Made by a program: the position numbers and the translations under genes
Assembly (NCBI GenBank): GCA_018399135.1
Contig: JAGYPB010000015.1
Coordinates: 1 to 52,515, forward strand
DNA length: 52,515 bases
Direction of reading: 5' to 3'
Source of the DNA: Deltaproteobacteria bacterium
GTDB taxonomy: Bacteria; Desulfobacterota; Desulfuromonadia; Desulfuromonadales; Geopsychrobacteraceae
In this document: positions 36,210 to 45,891 of the stretch, one piece after another
How positions within the stretch are numbered: the first letter of the stretch is position 1
Layout of the letters: every line of letters starts with the position of its first letter
Notes under the pieces: model-generated
What the model was told of the DNA's origin: nothing
The model's input: the letters and a program-made list of their open reading frames with translations, nothing else
Databases searched by the model: none

Positions 36210-38165
36210 ATGTATGAACAGGTTTCCCATGCTCTGCTGAATGATATTCTCAATCGCCTCAATGATGAAATCTGCGAAGAGGATCTGCGCCATTTCTACA
36301 CCCGTCTGGGGGCCAACTTTTACGCTATCCACTCGCTTTTTTTTCGACTCTATGGTGATCGCCCTGATTTTACTGAGCAGGCTCAGCGTCTGGTTGAAAC
36401 CATGGCCCGACAGTATATTCGCCGGCCACAGATATTACGCGCTGTCGATATCGAGCGGGAGCGCGATTTCAATTGGTTTCTGCACCAGAAATGGGTCGGC
36501 ATGGCTCTGTACAGTGAGGGTTTTGCCGGAAGGTTAAGTGCCGTAACGGAGCGGCTGTCCTATTTTCAGGAGTTGGGCATCAACCTCATTCATATCATGC
36601 CGGTGCTGAAGTGCCCTGAAGGGCGCAGTGATGGTGGTTATGCCGTCAGTGATTTTCGCGCCATCGATCCTCGCGTCGGGATCCTGGAGGATGTCCAGCA
36701 GCTGGCTGAACAAGCTCGCCGACGCGGAATTCTACTGACCCTTGATGTGGTGCTGAATCACACCTCCAATGAGCATGAATGGGCACGTCGTGCTCGTGCC
36801 GGCGAAAGCCATTACCGCGACTATTTTTTCACTTACCCCAACCGTAACGTCCCCGACATGTTTGAACAGAGCATGCCGGAGATCTTCCCTGAAACGGCCC
36901 CCGGCAACTTCACCTGGGACGAGATCATGGAACGCTGGGTAATGACGGTTTTCAATGACTATCAATGGGATCTGAATTACAGCAACCCGACAGTTTTTAT
37001 TGAAATGCTCGATATTGTTCTTTATTGGGCAAATCAGGGAGCTGATATCCTGCGTCTTGATGCCGTCGCCTTTTTGTGGAAGAAGATTGGCAGCACCTGC
37101 CAGAACGAACGCGAAGCTCATCTGATTCTGCAATTGATGAAAGACTGCGCCCAGGTCACCGCCCCTGGCGTCCTGTTTATTGCCGAAGCGATTGTCGCTC
37201 CGGTTGAGGTGATCAAATACTTTGGTGAAGATGCGGTCATCGCCAAGGAGTGTGAAATCGCCTATAACGCCACCTTCATGGCACTGTTGTGGGACGCGGT
37301 GGCAACCAAAAATGCCAAACTGCTCAATCAGGGGATCAAAAACTTGCCGGTCAAACTGGAACGCGCAACCTGGCTCAACTATGTCCGCTGTCATGACGAT
37401 ATCGGTCTGGGTTTTGACGATCGCGATATCGACCTGGCCGGTTATGACCCGGCCAATCATCGTCAATATCTGGTCGACTATTTTACCGGCCGCTATGCCG
37501 AGTCTCACGCCCGCGGTCTGCCCTTCGGTCAGAATCACCGAACCGGAGACAGCCGGATTTCCGGTTCTCTTGCCTCACTGGTGGGTCTTGAATATGCCCT
37601 TGAAACCAATAACGATATAGCCACCCGGGATGCCATCAGTATCGTTCTTCTGCTCCACGCAATGATCCTGTCCTTTGGGGGCATTCCCCTGCTCTATTAT
37701 GGTGATGAAATCGGCACGGTCAACGATGATGCCTACCTGAAGGATCCGCATAAAGCAACAGATACCCGCTGGATCCATCGACCGACCATCGATTGGGAAA
37801 AGGCTGCCCGTCGCAATCAGTCGGGAACCATTGAATACCGGATTTTCACTGCCCTTAAGCGGATGATTGCGGTACGTGGTGAAATCTGCGTCTTCGCCGA
37901 TTTTAACAATCGTGAATTGATTGAGGTGGAAAATCCCAACTTGTTTGTCTTTGAACGTTATAATTGGCTCAGTCGCCGTGATTCGGTTCTGATAGTGGCC
38001 AACTTTGACCGTCAGCCCCACTCGCTGAACCTTGATGAACTGGCAACCTGGGGTACCATCGATTTCAGTCGACTCACCGATCTCTACAGCGGCGGCCAGC
38101 CCGACATGGTAAATCATACATTGGTGGTGCCGGGTTTCAACTTCTACTGGCTGGCAGAGAAGTAA
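36210..38165 (+). CDS. ams: Amylosucrase (GH13)
   Basis: 651 residues, cytoplasmic. It transfers glucose from sucrose to an alpha-glucan and releases fructose. The catalytic nucleophile Asp284 (ILRLDAVAFLWKK), acid/base Glu326 (LFIAEAIV) and transition-state pair HDD at 395-397 (RCHDDIGL) are present at nearly the positions of the Neisseria enzyme. The N-terminal helical domain and FNWFLHQKWVGMALYSEGFAG are typical. GGYAVSDFRAIDPRVG is the GH13 entry segment. It ends the sps-spp-frk-ams cluster, a gene order known from methanotrophs, where it links sucrose and glycogen. Confidence 0.93.
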   Translation: MYEQVSHALLNDILNRLNDEICEEDLRHFYTRLGANFYAIHSLFFRLYGDRPDFTEQAQRLVETMARQYIRRPQILRAVDIERERDFNWFLHQKWVGMALYSEGFAGRLSAVTERLSYFQELGINLIHIMPVLKCPEGRSDGGYAVSDFRAIDPRVGILEDVQQLAEQARRRGILLTLDVVLNHTSNEHEWARRARAGESHYRDYFFTYPNRNVPDMFEQSMPEIFPETAPGNFTWDEIMERWVMTVFNDYQWDLNYSNPTVFIEMLDIVLYWANQGADILRLDAVAFLWKKIGSTCQNEREAHLILQLMKDCAQVTAPGVLFIAEAIVAPVEVIKYFGEDAVIAKECEIAYNATFMALLWDAVATKNAKLLNQGIKNLPVKLERATWLNYVRCHDDIGLGFDDRDIDLAGYDPANHRQYLVDYFTGRYAESHARGLPFGQNHRTGDSRISGSLASLVGLEYALETNNDIATRDAISIVLLLHAMILSFGGIPLLYYGDEIGTVNDDAYLKDPHKATDTRWIHRPTIDWEKAARRNQSGTIEYRIFTALKRMIAVRGEICVFADFNNRELIEVENPNLFVFERYNWLSRRDSVLIVANFDRQPHSLNLDELATWGTIDFSRLTDLYSGGQPDMVNHTLVVPGFNFYWLAEK

Positions 38166-38188
38166 TTCCAGCATCTTCGCATTTTGTT

Positions 38189-38479
38189 TTATTTGAGCAG
38201 GAACTCACGGAACAAAATTGCGAACACCTGTTCTTCCTCTTCCGGGGTGATTTCCATTCCGCGAATCTTCATGCCGTGCATCACCTGGCGCCACCCTTCT
38301 TCAGTGCGCCGTGTCTGGTAGACGATCGTAGCAGTGTGGCAGGTGCCGCATTTCTGTTCGATCAACGGCAGGGTCTGTTGGCTGCAGGAACTGAGCAGCA
38401 GAGTTAAGGTACTAAAGCCAACTACCATAAGGGTCATCAGGAGTCGCCGGCACAGAACAAAACCGTCTTCAAAATTCAT
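38189..38479 (-). CDS. Monohaem c-type cytochrome lipoprotein
   Basis: 96 residues. The N-terminal region (about 10-32) is a lipoprotein signal with lipobox LLSSC. A single haem-binding motif CGTCH follows at about residues 44-48, and MHGMKIRGMEITPEEEEQVF supplies possible methionine axial ligands. It is anchored in the periplasm or outer membrane and probably carries electrons. It is divergent from the hydrogenase operon with a 223-base gap, so it may accept electrons from that or an unrelated pathway. The start could also be an internal Met at residue 15, but no better ribosome site is seen there. Confidence 0.8.
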   Translation of the reverse strand: MNFEDGFVLCRRLLMTLMVVGFSTLTLLLSSCSQQTLPLIEQKCGTCHTATIVYQTRRTEEGWRQVMHGMKIRGMEITPEEEEQVFAILFREFLLK

Positions 38480-38629
38480 ATATTACCTAGAAACACGTGG
38501 CCGAAAGAAAAATCACTATACATCCCGGTTATAATTCTTGTCTGGGACAGAGGCTGCAAACCTCCTGCATTCATCGTCTATTTACTGTAGATTCCGGGTA
38601 AACGCCCTGATATGTCAAGATAAATTTGT

Positions 38630-38657
38630 TTGACTTTTTATAAAATCGTGTTTTAAT
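38630..38657 (+). promoter_or_regulatory. Probable sigma-70-type promoter of the hydrogenase operon
   Basis: TTGACT (38630-38635) and TTTAAT (38652-38657) are spaced by 16 bases, 45 bases upstream of the small-subunit start, in an AT-rich segment. No sigma-54 or FNR site was evident nearby. Confidence 0.5.
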
Positions 38658-38702
38658 CACATCTGATTATCTCTTTTAGCACAGGGAGTGGAGGTGTGAC
38701 CT

Positions 38703-39809
38703 ATGAGTAATTTTAAGGAAATGTTGGCTGCCCACAATGTTTCACGAAGAAGCTTTCTCAAATATTGTTCCGCACTTGGTGCAATACTGGCCGTACCTGC
38801 CGGGATGACTCCGCGAATCGCAGCAGCGCTTGAAAGTGACAACCGACCGCCGGTCATCTGGATGGAGTTTCAGTCCTGCACCGGCGATACCGAGTCCCTG
38901 TTGCGTGCCAACCGCCCCACGGTGGGTGAACTGATCCTTGATCATCTCTCCCTCGATTATCATGAAACCATTATGGCGGCAGCCGGTCATCAGGCCGAGG
39001 CCAGCAAACACGCCACCGCAGAAAAGTTCAAAGGAAAATATATCTGTATTGTCGAAGGCTCTATTCCCACCGGTGCAGATGGTGTTTATTGTACTGTTGC
39101 CGGCGAGACGGCTGTTGATATTCTCAAAAAAGTGGGCGGTGATGCCGGTCTGATTATTGCCGTCGGGAGTTGTTCTGCCTACGGTGGTCTGCCCGCCGCC
39201 TATCCCAATCCGACCGGCGCGGTCGGTGTCAGTGATCTGTTACCGAACAAAACCGTTATTAATCTCCCTGGTTGCCCGATGAATGTTGATAACCTGACCG
39301 GAACCATCGTTCATTATCTCACCTTCGGCAGCGCTCCGGCGATGGATCGCTTTGGTCGGCCCAAGTTTGCCTACGGCAAACGGATTCATGACAACTGCGA
39401 ACGTCGTGGTCATTTTGATGCGGGTCAGTATGCGGAACAATGGGGAGATCATGCTCACCGCCAGGGCTGGTGCCTGTATAAAATGGGCTGTAAAGGGCCG
39501 GAAACCTTCCATAACTGTCCAACCTTGCGTTTCAATGAAGGACTGAGCTGGCCGGTCATGGCTGGTCATGGCTGTGTCGGCTGCAGTGAGCCTGGGTTCT
39601 TTGATACCATGATGCCGATGTACAAACGCCTGCCCAACGTACCGGGATTTGGTGTCGAAGCCTCGGCATTGAAGATCGGTGGTACCATTGTCGGCGCATC
39701 AGCGGCGATCTTTGCAACTCACGGTGCGGTGACCGTTGCCCGTAACTGGAAGCAGGTGAAAGAAGCCAAGGCCGAAACCCGAGAGACAACCAAAGAAACC
39801 ACTGACTGA
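38703..39809 (+). CDS. [NiFe] hydrogenase small subunit, membrane-bound (group 1)
   Basis: 368 residues. It has a twin-arginine signal SRRSFLKYCSALGA (Arg15-Arg16), so the folded dimer is exported to the periplasm. The proximal cluster starts with EFQSCTGDTESLL; further cluster ligands lie in AVGSCSAYGG, NLPGCPMN, IHDNCERRGHFDAGQ and CLYKMGCKGPETFHNC. A C-terminal hydrophobic helix (KIGGTIVGASAAIFATHGAVTVA) anchors it to the membrane near the cytochrome b subunit. A GGAG site lies upstream. Together with the next genes it forms an uptake hydrogenase feeding quinone. Geobacter calls this gene hyaS; E. coli hyaA is the counterpart. Confidence 0.95.
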   Translation: MSNFKEMLAAHNVSRRSFLKYCSALGAILAVPAGMTPRIAAALESDNRPPVIWMEFQSCTGDTESLLRANRPTVGELILDHLSLDYHETIMAAAGHQAEASKHATAEKFKGKYICIVEGSIPTGADGVYCTVAGETAVDILKKVGGDAGLIIAVGSCSAYGGLPAAYPNPTGAVGVSDLLPNKTVINLPGCPMNVDNLTGTIVHYLTFGSAPAMDRFGRPKFAYGKRIHDNCERRGHFDAGQYAEQWGDHAHRQGWCLYKMGCKGPETFHNCPTLRFNEGLSWPVMAGHGCVGCSEPGFFDTMMPMYKRLPNVPGFGVEASALKIGGTIVGASAAIFATHGAVTVARNWKQVKEAKAETRETTKETTD

Positions 39810-39834
39810 ATTCGCACCAGGGGAGATATAAATC

Positions 39835-41547
39835 ATGGCAAATAAAATTGTTGTCGATCCGGTTACCCGCATTGAGGGACATTTACGCATCGAGGCTAAA
39901 ATTGAAAATGGCGTCATTACCGACGCCTGGTCAAGTGCCACCATGTTTCGCGGCGTGGAAACTATCCTTAAAAACCGCGACCCGCGCGATGCCTGGTACT
40001 ATACTCAACGCTTCTGCGGAGTCTGTACTACCGTTCATTCACTAGCCTCGATCCGGGCCGTGGAAAATGCCCTGAATATCCAGATTCCGTTCAATGCCGA
40101 AATGATACGCAACATTATCATGGGAATCCAGAACGTTCAGGATCATGTTATCCATTTCTATCATCTCCATGCCCTTGACTGGGTCGATGTCGTATCGGCC
40201 TTGTCGGCGGATCCCGATAAAACAGCAGCTCTGCAGCAGAGCATCTCACCGTGGAAGTTGTCCAGCGCCAGTTATTTTCGCGGAATCCAGAATCGCGTTG
40301 GAGCCTTTGTGAAAACCGGCAAGCTGGGACCTTTTACCAACGGGTATTGGGGTCATGCGGCAATGAAATTGCCGGCTGAAGCCAACCTGATGGCGGTAGC
40401 CCATTATCTGGAGGCGCTTCAGGTACAGAAAGAAATCATCAAGGTTCACGCCATCCTCGGCTCAAAAAATCCCCATCCACAAACCTTCCTGGTCGGCGGC
40501 ATGGCAATCCCTATCGACCCCAACAGCCAGAATGCCCTGAATGCCGATAAGATTGCCCAGATTCGCGGCTATCTTGCCATGGCCAAGGAATTCGTCGAGC
40601 AAGTCTATATTCCCGATGTGCTGGCAGTTGCTCCTTTCTATCTAGAGTGGGCTGGAATTGGTGGCGGACATAAAAACTATTTGTCCGTTGGTGATTTCCC
40701 CGAAGGACGCCGTGGTTATCCCCATGATTTCTGGATGCCTTCCGGGGTGATTATGGACGGCGACCTGTCCAATGTCATGTCCGTTGATCAACAGAAAATT
40801 ACCGAATACGTGACCCATTCCTGGTATGAGTACAGCGATGGAGACAACGTCGGCAAACATCCTTACGAAGGGGAAACCAACTGGAAATATACCGGACCCA
40901 AGCCCCCGTACCAGTATCTGGATACCGACAACAAATACTCCTGGTCCAAGTCGCCACGCTATGATGACAAACCCATGGAAGTAGGTCCCCTGTCACGCAT
41001 GCTGGTCGCCTACGCTTCAGGACACAAGGAGGTCACTGACACCGTCAATCTGGTTCTCGGCAAACTCGGTGTTGGTCCGGAAGTCCTGTTCTCTACCCTG
41101 GGACGAACCGCCGCTCGTGCGGTAGAAACCCTGATCATGATCAACAAGATGACCGACTGGCTGGATCTGCTGGTAGCCAACATCAAAACCGGTGACTACA
41201 GCATACACAACGGCGAAAAATGGGAGCCTTCGACCTGGCCCGCCAGCGCAAAAGGCTACGGTTTTCACGAAGCTCCACGTGGCGCCCTCGGTCACTGGAT
41301 TGTCATTGAAAATCAAAACATCAAAAATTACCAGGCCGTCGTGCCGACCACCTGGAATGCCGGCCCACGAGATCCAGCCGGAGTTCGTGGTCAATATGAA
41401 GAGTCGCTGATCGGTACGCCGATTGCCGACCCTGAACGGCCGCTGGAAATCCTGCGGACAATGCACTCCTTCGATCCCTGCATGGCCTGTGCAGTGCACC
41501 TGTACGACGAAGGCGGTAATTTCGTATCTAAAGCTAAAATACTCTAG
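39835..41547 (+). CDS. [NiFe] hydrogenase large subunit
   Basis: 570 residues carrying the NiFe(CN)2CO site. The N-terminal motif RFCGVCTTVH gives Cys61 and Cys64; the C-terminal motif DPCMACAVH gives Cys549 and Cys552, with His555. A 15-residue extension after His555 (LYDEGGNFVSKAKIL) should be removed by the HyaD protease after nickel insertion. DPVTRIEGHLRIE at the start is also conserved. A GGGGAG site precedes the ATG. It is exported by hitchhiking with the Tat-bearing small subunit. Confidence 0.96.
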   Translation: MANKIVVDPVTRIEGHLRIEAKIENGVITDAWSSATMFRGVETILKNRDPRDAWYYTQRFCGVCTTVHSLASIRAVENALNIQIPFNAEMIRNIIMGIQNVQDHVIHFYHLHALDWVDVVSALSADPDKTAALQQSISPWKLSSASYFRGIQNRVGAFVKTGKLGPFTNGYWGHAAMKLPAEANLMAVAHYLEALQVQKEIIKVHAILGSKNPHPQTFLVGGMAIPIDPNSQNALNADKIAQIRGYLAMAKEFVEQVYIPDVLAVAPFYLEWAGIGGGHKNYLSVGDFPEGRRGYPHDFWMPSGVIMDGDLSNVMSVDQQKITEYVTHSWYEYSDGDNVGKHPYEGETNWKYTGPKPPYQYLDTDNKYSWSKSPRYDDKPMEVGPLSRMLVAYASGHKEVTDTVNLVLGKLGVGPEVLFSTLGRTAARAVETLIMINKMTDWLDLLVANIKTGDYSIHNGEKWEPSTWPASAKGYGFHEAPRGALGHWIVIENQNIKNYQAVVPTTWNAGPRDPAGVRGQYEESLIGTPIADPERPLEILRTMHSFDPCMACAVHLYDEGGNFVSKAKIL

Positions 41548-41556
41548 TGAGGCGTT

Positions 41557-42261
41557 ATGGCTGAGATTACGGGAACAACCATTGATAAACATGAAGCGCC
41601 AGTCGAATGCGCGGTACGTCGTTATCTCTATATCTGGGAAGGTCAGATCCGAATCATTCACTGGATCAACTTTCTTTGCATACTGATCCTGTCAATAACC
41701 GGCTACTTTATTCACAACCCCTTTATGTCAGCGGATCAGCATCCGTACATCATGGGGCATATGCGCCACATTCATTATGTTTCCGGTGTGGTGTTCTGTG
41801 GTGGGGTTCTTGCCCGCATACTGGCGCTCTTTGTATTGAGCAATCGATTTGCCAGCTGGCGGGCCATTCCCAATCCTTTTAACAAAAAGGATCGAGAAAC
41901 CTTCTTTGCTTATATCAAGTTTTATACCTTTTTAAGCAAGGATACCCCCCATGTTATCGGTCATAATCCAGTTGCTGTGGTAGCGTATATCTTTTTGTTC
42001 GGTCTCTTTTTGTTTCAGATTCTCAGTGGCTTCGCCCTTTGGGCTCAGGCGGATCCAAATGGAACCATGTATGCCCTGACCGGCTGGTTATTCGGTTTGA
42101 TGAGCAATCAATGGGTGCGCTGGGTTCACTTTATGATCATGTTCATGATTGCCGGTTTTGTGATCAACCATATTTACAGTGTTATTCTGTTCGACTTCAA
42201 AACCAAGTCGGGAGAGATCAGCTCAATCTTCTCCGGTTGGAAACCGGATCGGCGCGACTGA
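41557..42261 (+). CDS. hyaC: Ni/Fe-hydrogenase b-type cytochrome subunit
   Basis: A 234-residue membrane protein with four hydrophobic helices. RIIHWINFLCILILSITGY carries the first haem-ligand His, MRHIHYVSGVVFCGGVLAR further ligands, and RWVHFMIMFMIAGFVINHIYSV the distal ones, as in HyaC/HupC. It takes electrons from the small subunit and passes them to the quinone pool. TGAGG stands upstream of the ATG. Confidence 0.94.
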   Translation: MAEITGTTIDKHEAPVECAVRRYLYIWEGQIRIIHWINFLCILILSITGYFIHNPFMSADQHPYIMGHMRHIHYVSGVVFCGGVLARILALFVLSNRFASWRAIPNPFNKKDRETFFAYIKFYTFLSKDTPHVIGHNPVAVVAYIFLFGLFLFQILSGFALWAQADPNGTMYALTGWLFGLMSNQWVRWVHFMIMFMIAGFVINHIYSVILFDFKTKSGEISSIFSGWKPDRRD

Positions 42262-42298
42262 TGCCAACCTGCCAAAGGTTAACGGATATGGCGCAGCC

Positions 42299-42778
42299 AT
42301 GAGTAATTTTCTGGTGCTGGGTCTTGGCAATCTGCTGATGAATGACGATGCTGCCGGATTGCGAGCTGCCTACGCCCTGCAGGATCGCTATCCCGGGCGG
42401 GAAAATTTTCAGATCGTCGATGGAGGAACCTTGGGGCTTGATCTTCTCGGGCACGTTGCCTGGGCAGACAAGCTCCTTCTTCTTGACGCTATCAACATCA
42501 ATGAACCCGCCGGAACTGTTGCGCTGATTGCCGATGAGGATATCAATCCGATATTTTCCCAGCGTGTCTCCCCCCACCAGGTGGGTCTCAAGGATCTGCT
42601 CGAAGCAGCTGAGCTGATTGGTGACCGTCCCTACGATGTGGAACTGCTGGGTATTCAATATGATAACATCAACATGGAAATGACCCTTTCACCTCCGGTA
42701 GAGCGGGGGTTGCCTAAACTCATAGCTGCTGCCGCTGAGCGCATTGAGGCGTTTCTATTCCGTCATCCTTCCCATTGA
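42299..42778 (+). CDS. hyaD: Hydrogenase maturation endopeptidase HyaD-type
   Basis: A 159-residue protease that trims the large-subunit C-terminus after nickel insertion. LVLGLGNLLMNDDAAGL, then DGGTLGLDLLGHV and SPHQVGLKDLL, are the family motifs; the nickel-sensing Glu is replaced by Asp at the NDD position, and the second Asp and His (SPHQ) are present. The start at ATG 42299 gives the standard family N-terminus; longer in-frame starts overlap hyaC. It overlaps the hypF region. Confidence 0.92.
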   Translation: MSNFLVLGLGNLLMNDDAAGLRAAYALQDRYPGRENFQIVDGGTLGLDLLGHVAWADKLLLLDAININEPAGTVALIADEDINPIFSQRVSPHQVGLKDLLEAAELIGDRPYDVELLGIQYDNINMEMTLSPPVERGLPKLIAAAAERIEAFLFRHPSH

Positions 42779-42786
42779 CTCTCTCC

Positions 42787-45060
42787 ATGCAACCTGATCA
42801 GACTCACTGCACTTATATCGATTTAACGGGAAGTTATCGAATCCTTGTTAAAGGAACAGTTCAGGGTGTAGGTTTCCGCCCTTTTGTCTACCGCATAGCC
42901 CATGCTAACAACCTTTATGGAAGTGTTGCTAATACCCCCGCCGGGGTAGTCATTGAATTGTGTGGCTCTTCTGCCGATTTCAAACATTTCTGCCAACAAT
43001 TAAGGGCAGATGTTCCACCTCTGGCGCAGATTGATTCGATTGCCATTAAAGAGATACCGGCTATTGACCATCAGCACAACTTCCGCATCCTCATTTCAAC
43101 AGATGATTGCACAACAGAAACGCAGGTACCTGTTGACATCAACATTTGTGCCGATTGCCGACGCGAGCTGACCGATCCCGATGATCGACGTTACCAGTAC
43201 CCGTTGATCAATTGTACCAACTGTGGCCCGCGTTACACCATTATCAGAGATCTGCCCTATGATCGCCCGGCAACGGCACTGGCGTCTTTTTCGTTGTGTG
43301 AAGAGTGTCAAAAGGAGTACCAGGATCCAGCCAATCGTCGTTTCCATGCCGAGGCTACGGCTTGTCCTGTGTGTGGTCCACAATTGACCCTGACCTCAGG
43401 CACCGGTGTGCTCGTGCATACGGATCAACCGCTACAAGCGGTTGCGGCATTGATACAACAGGGGAAGATCGTTGCCGTCAAAGGCATCGGTGGCTTTCAT
43501 ATTATCTGCGATGCCGGCAACAGGAATGTCGTTGCGCTATTACGCCATCGCAAACAACGTCCACATAAGCCCTTTGCCGTGATGGTGCGGGATATGACCA
43601 TGGCAGAAAAATATGGTCACCTCAACGAACACAGCGAGACTCTGTTGACCAGTTTCCAACGTCCGGTGGTGCTGGTTCCGGATCAGGGGGGATTACCCTT
43701 CGAGGTTCATGGAGATCTCGACCGTATCGGCCTGTTTCTTCCCTATTCCCCACTGCACCTGTTGCTGTTTCAGTATCTTGATTGCCCGTTGATCGCTACC
43801 AGCGCCAATATTGCTGACCAACCGATTATCACCGACGCAGAAGTTCTGCGCGCGCGATTGGGAACAGTGGTCGATGCAGTGCTTGACGTTAACCGCGAGA
43901 TCATCAACGGTTGCGATGACAGCGTCGTCACCCATGTGGACGGCCAGACCCTGATGCTGCGGCGCGCGCGTGGCTATGCCCCGGCAGCAATCAAACTACC
44001 GGCAACGCTACAGCAACGGGTGCTGGCAGTCGGTGCTGGTCTCAAAAGTACCATCGCCCTGGGATTTGGCGAACAGGCGATTTTAAGCCCGCATATCGGT
44101 GATCTTGACGGCGTTGCCGCAGATGAATATTTCCAGCGTTCCATTGCCACGTTCAAACGTTTATATGACTTTGAACCGGAGCTGATTCTGTGTGACAAGC
44201 ATCCGGATTACCTGTCGTCACGGTGGGCCGCCCAGCAGAATATTCCGGTGCATCAGGTTCAACATCATCATGCCCATGCCTTGTCTGCTATGGTCGCCTG
44301 CGGTATGGGAGTGACCACCGAGATGCCGGCATTCTGCTGGGATGGCACCGGCTATGGTGATAATGGTACCTTATGGGGAGGAGAAGTTTTACAGGTCAGT
44401 TATCGCAACTATCAACGCCGCTACCATACTCGCCCGCTGTTACTCCTGGGAGGGGAGCAGGCCATCCGCGAACCACGGCGAATTGCTTTAAGTCTGCTTT
44501 TCGACCTTTATGGTGACGACGCCCTCAAACTCGACACTCCCGCAATCAGATCCTTCTCCAGGGAAGAACTGCTGCTGTTGCAGCGCATGTACACCCAACG
44601 GCTCAATGCCCCTTTGTCCTCTTCTGTCGGGCGTCTGTTTGATGCTGTAGCTTCTTTCCTGGGAATATGCCAGCAGTTATCTTTCGAAGGACAAAGTGGT
44701 ATGTTGATGGAAAAGTATTACGACAGTGGTCTGGATATCTGTTATGGTTTTACCATTGATGAAGGGGTCATTGATTTGACACCGACTTTTAAAGTTCTGG
44801 TACATGAATCTGATCGGGGACGGGGGGTGACCGGTTTTATCAATATGCTGGTCGATATCATCATGACAATTATGGAACGGGAGCAGTCACCTGAAGCGCT
44901 GTTAACCGGCGGGGTGTTTCAGAACAGCCGCCTGGTGGAGGCTCTGTTTAAACAGGCTAAAAAGCGTAACGTCAAACTGCATATACCGCATAATGTTCCA
45001 GTGAATGACGGCGGCATCGCCCTGGGGCAAGTAGCGGCGGCGTTGCTAAGAGAGAATTAA
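42787..45060 (+). CDS. hypF: Carbamoyltransferase HypF
   Basis: About 757 residues. The acylphosphatase domain has VQGVGFRPFVYRIA. Two zinc-finger pairs follow (CADCRRELTDPDDRRY, NCTNCGPRYT, CEECQKEYQDPANRRFHAEA, CPVCGP), then a YrdC domain (GGFHIICDAGN, KPFAVMVRD) and a Kae1-like domain with VQHHHAHALSAM. HypF uses carbamoyl phosphate and ATP to start cyanide-ligand synthesis with HypE. The ATG at 42787 is used; a TTG at 42775 that overlaps the hyaD stop is an equal alternative, since neither has a clear ribosome site. Confidence 0.95.
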   Translation: MQPDQTHCTYIDLTGSYRILVKGTVQGVGFRPFVYRIAHANNLYGSVANTPAGVVIELCGSSADFKHFCQQLRADVPPLAQIDSIAIKEIPAIDHQHNFRILISTDDCTTETQVPVDINICADCRRELTDPDDRRYQYPLINCTNCGPRYTIIRDLPYDRPATALASFSLCEECQKEYQDPANRRFHAEATACPVCGPQLTLTSGTGVLVHTDQPLQAVAALIQQGKIVAVKGIGGFHIICDAGNRNVVALLRHRKQRPHKPFAVMVRDMTMAEKYGHLNEHSETLLTSFQRPVVLVPDQGGLPFEVHGDLDRIGLFLPYSPLHLLLFQYLDCPLIATSANIADQPIITDAEVLRARLGTVVDAVLDVNREIINGCDDSVVTHVDGQTLMLRRARGYAPAAIKLPATLQQRVLAVGAGLKSTIALGFGEQAILSPHIGDLDGVAADEYFQRSIATFKRLYDFEPELILCDKHPDYLSSRWAAQQNIPVHQVQHHHAHALSAMVACGMGVTTEMPAFCWDGTGYGDNGTLWGGEVLQVSYRNYQRRYHTRPLLLLGGEQAIREPRRIALSLLFDLYGDDALKLDTPAIRSFSREELLLLQRMYTQRLNAPLSSSVGRLFDAVASFLGICQQLSFEGQSGMLMEKYYDSGLDICYGFTIDEGVIDLTPTFKVLVHESDRGRGVTGFINMLVDIIMTIMEREQSPEALLTGGVFQNSRLVEALFKQAKKRNVKLHIPHNVPVNDGGIALGQVAAALLREN

Positions 45061-45144
45061 ACTGATCTGGATGTCAGTAAACAGAAAACTGGAGTGAAAT
45101 GGATAACCAGATAAAACGATATCAGCCCTTTAAAGGAGCAAACC

Positions 45145-45831
45145 ATGTGTGAGGAAATTCACAACCACACCCATCATGACGGTAACAGGTTAATCGTTGA
45201 GCCTCAGCAGAGCCTGCTCAGTAATAACGACCACCTTTCCGGGCATATCCGCAAGCGCCTCGACAGCCTGGGGATTCGCGGCATTAATCTGATGGGCTCT
45301 CCAGGCAGTGGCAAAACTGCGTTGCTCGAAACCCTGATCGATCAATACCCAGGGGATGATCTGGCGGAACTGGCGGTGCTGGAAGGGGACCTGGCGACCA
45401 ATCGTGATGCCGACCGGATTCTCGCCAAGGGAGTAAAAGCGCAACAGATCACCACTGGTAGCGCCTGTCACCTGTCCGCATCATTGGTGGCCGAAGCCCT
45501 GATCGGGGTATCGCTGGAGGGAGTGAAAACCCTGTTCATTGAGAATGTCGGGAACCTGGTCTGTCCAAGCAAGTTTGCTCTGGGTACCCATATGAATCTG
45601 GTTGCCGTATCTATTCCGGAAGGGGATGACAAGCCGATAAAATATCCGGTGATGATCCGGGTGGCGGATGTTGTTGTTTTAACCAAGGCCGATCTGCTGC
45701 CCCATTTTGATTTCAATCTGGAGCGCTGCCGACAGGAGATTCATGAAATCAATCATCATGCGCAGGTGCTGGTGACGTCAGCGAAGAAGGGGGACGGGAT
45801 CAGCGAATTGTGGCAAGCGTTGCTGAAATAA
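45145..45831 (+). CDS. hypB: Hydrogenase nickel-incorporation GTPase HypB
   Basis: 228 residues. P-loop GSPGSGKT is at about 51-58, then VLEGDLATNRDADRI, TTGSACHLSA (metal-site Cys-His), ENVGNLVCPS and VVLTKADLLPH. The N-terminus has MCEEIHNHTHHDG, a short His-bearing tail and not the CxxCGC motif or a long polyHis stretch, so nickel storage is probably modest. An AAAGGAG site precedes the start. HypB with HypA delivers nickel to the large subunit. Confidence 0.95.
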   Translation: MCEEIHNHTHHDGNRLIVEPQQSLLSNNDHLSGHIRKRLDSLGIRGINLMGSPGSGKTALLETLIDQYPGDDLAELAVLEGDLATNRDADRILAKGVKAQQITTGSACHLSASLVAEALIGVSLEGVKTLFIENVGNLVCPSKFALGTHMNLVAVSIPEGDDKPIKYPVMIRVADVVVLTKADLLPHFDFNLERCRQEIHEINHHAQVLVTSAKKGDGISELWQALLK

Positions 45832-45891
45832 ACTTGTCGCATTTATGGAGGGGGTTATTGAAGCTTTACAGTGCTGATTGGAGTTTATTTT

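Noticed and set aside
45100-45153. Short ORF starting at an ATG before hypB
   Set aside because: About 17 codons overlapping the hypB start; no support as a gene.
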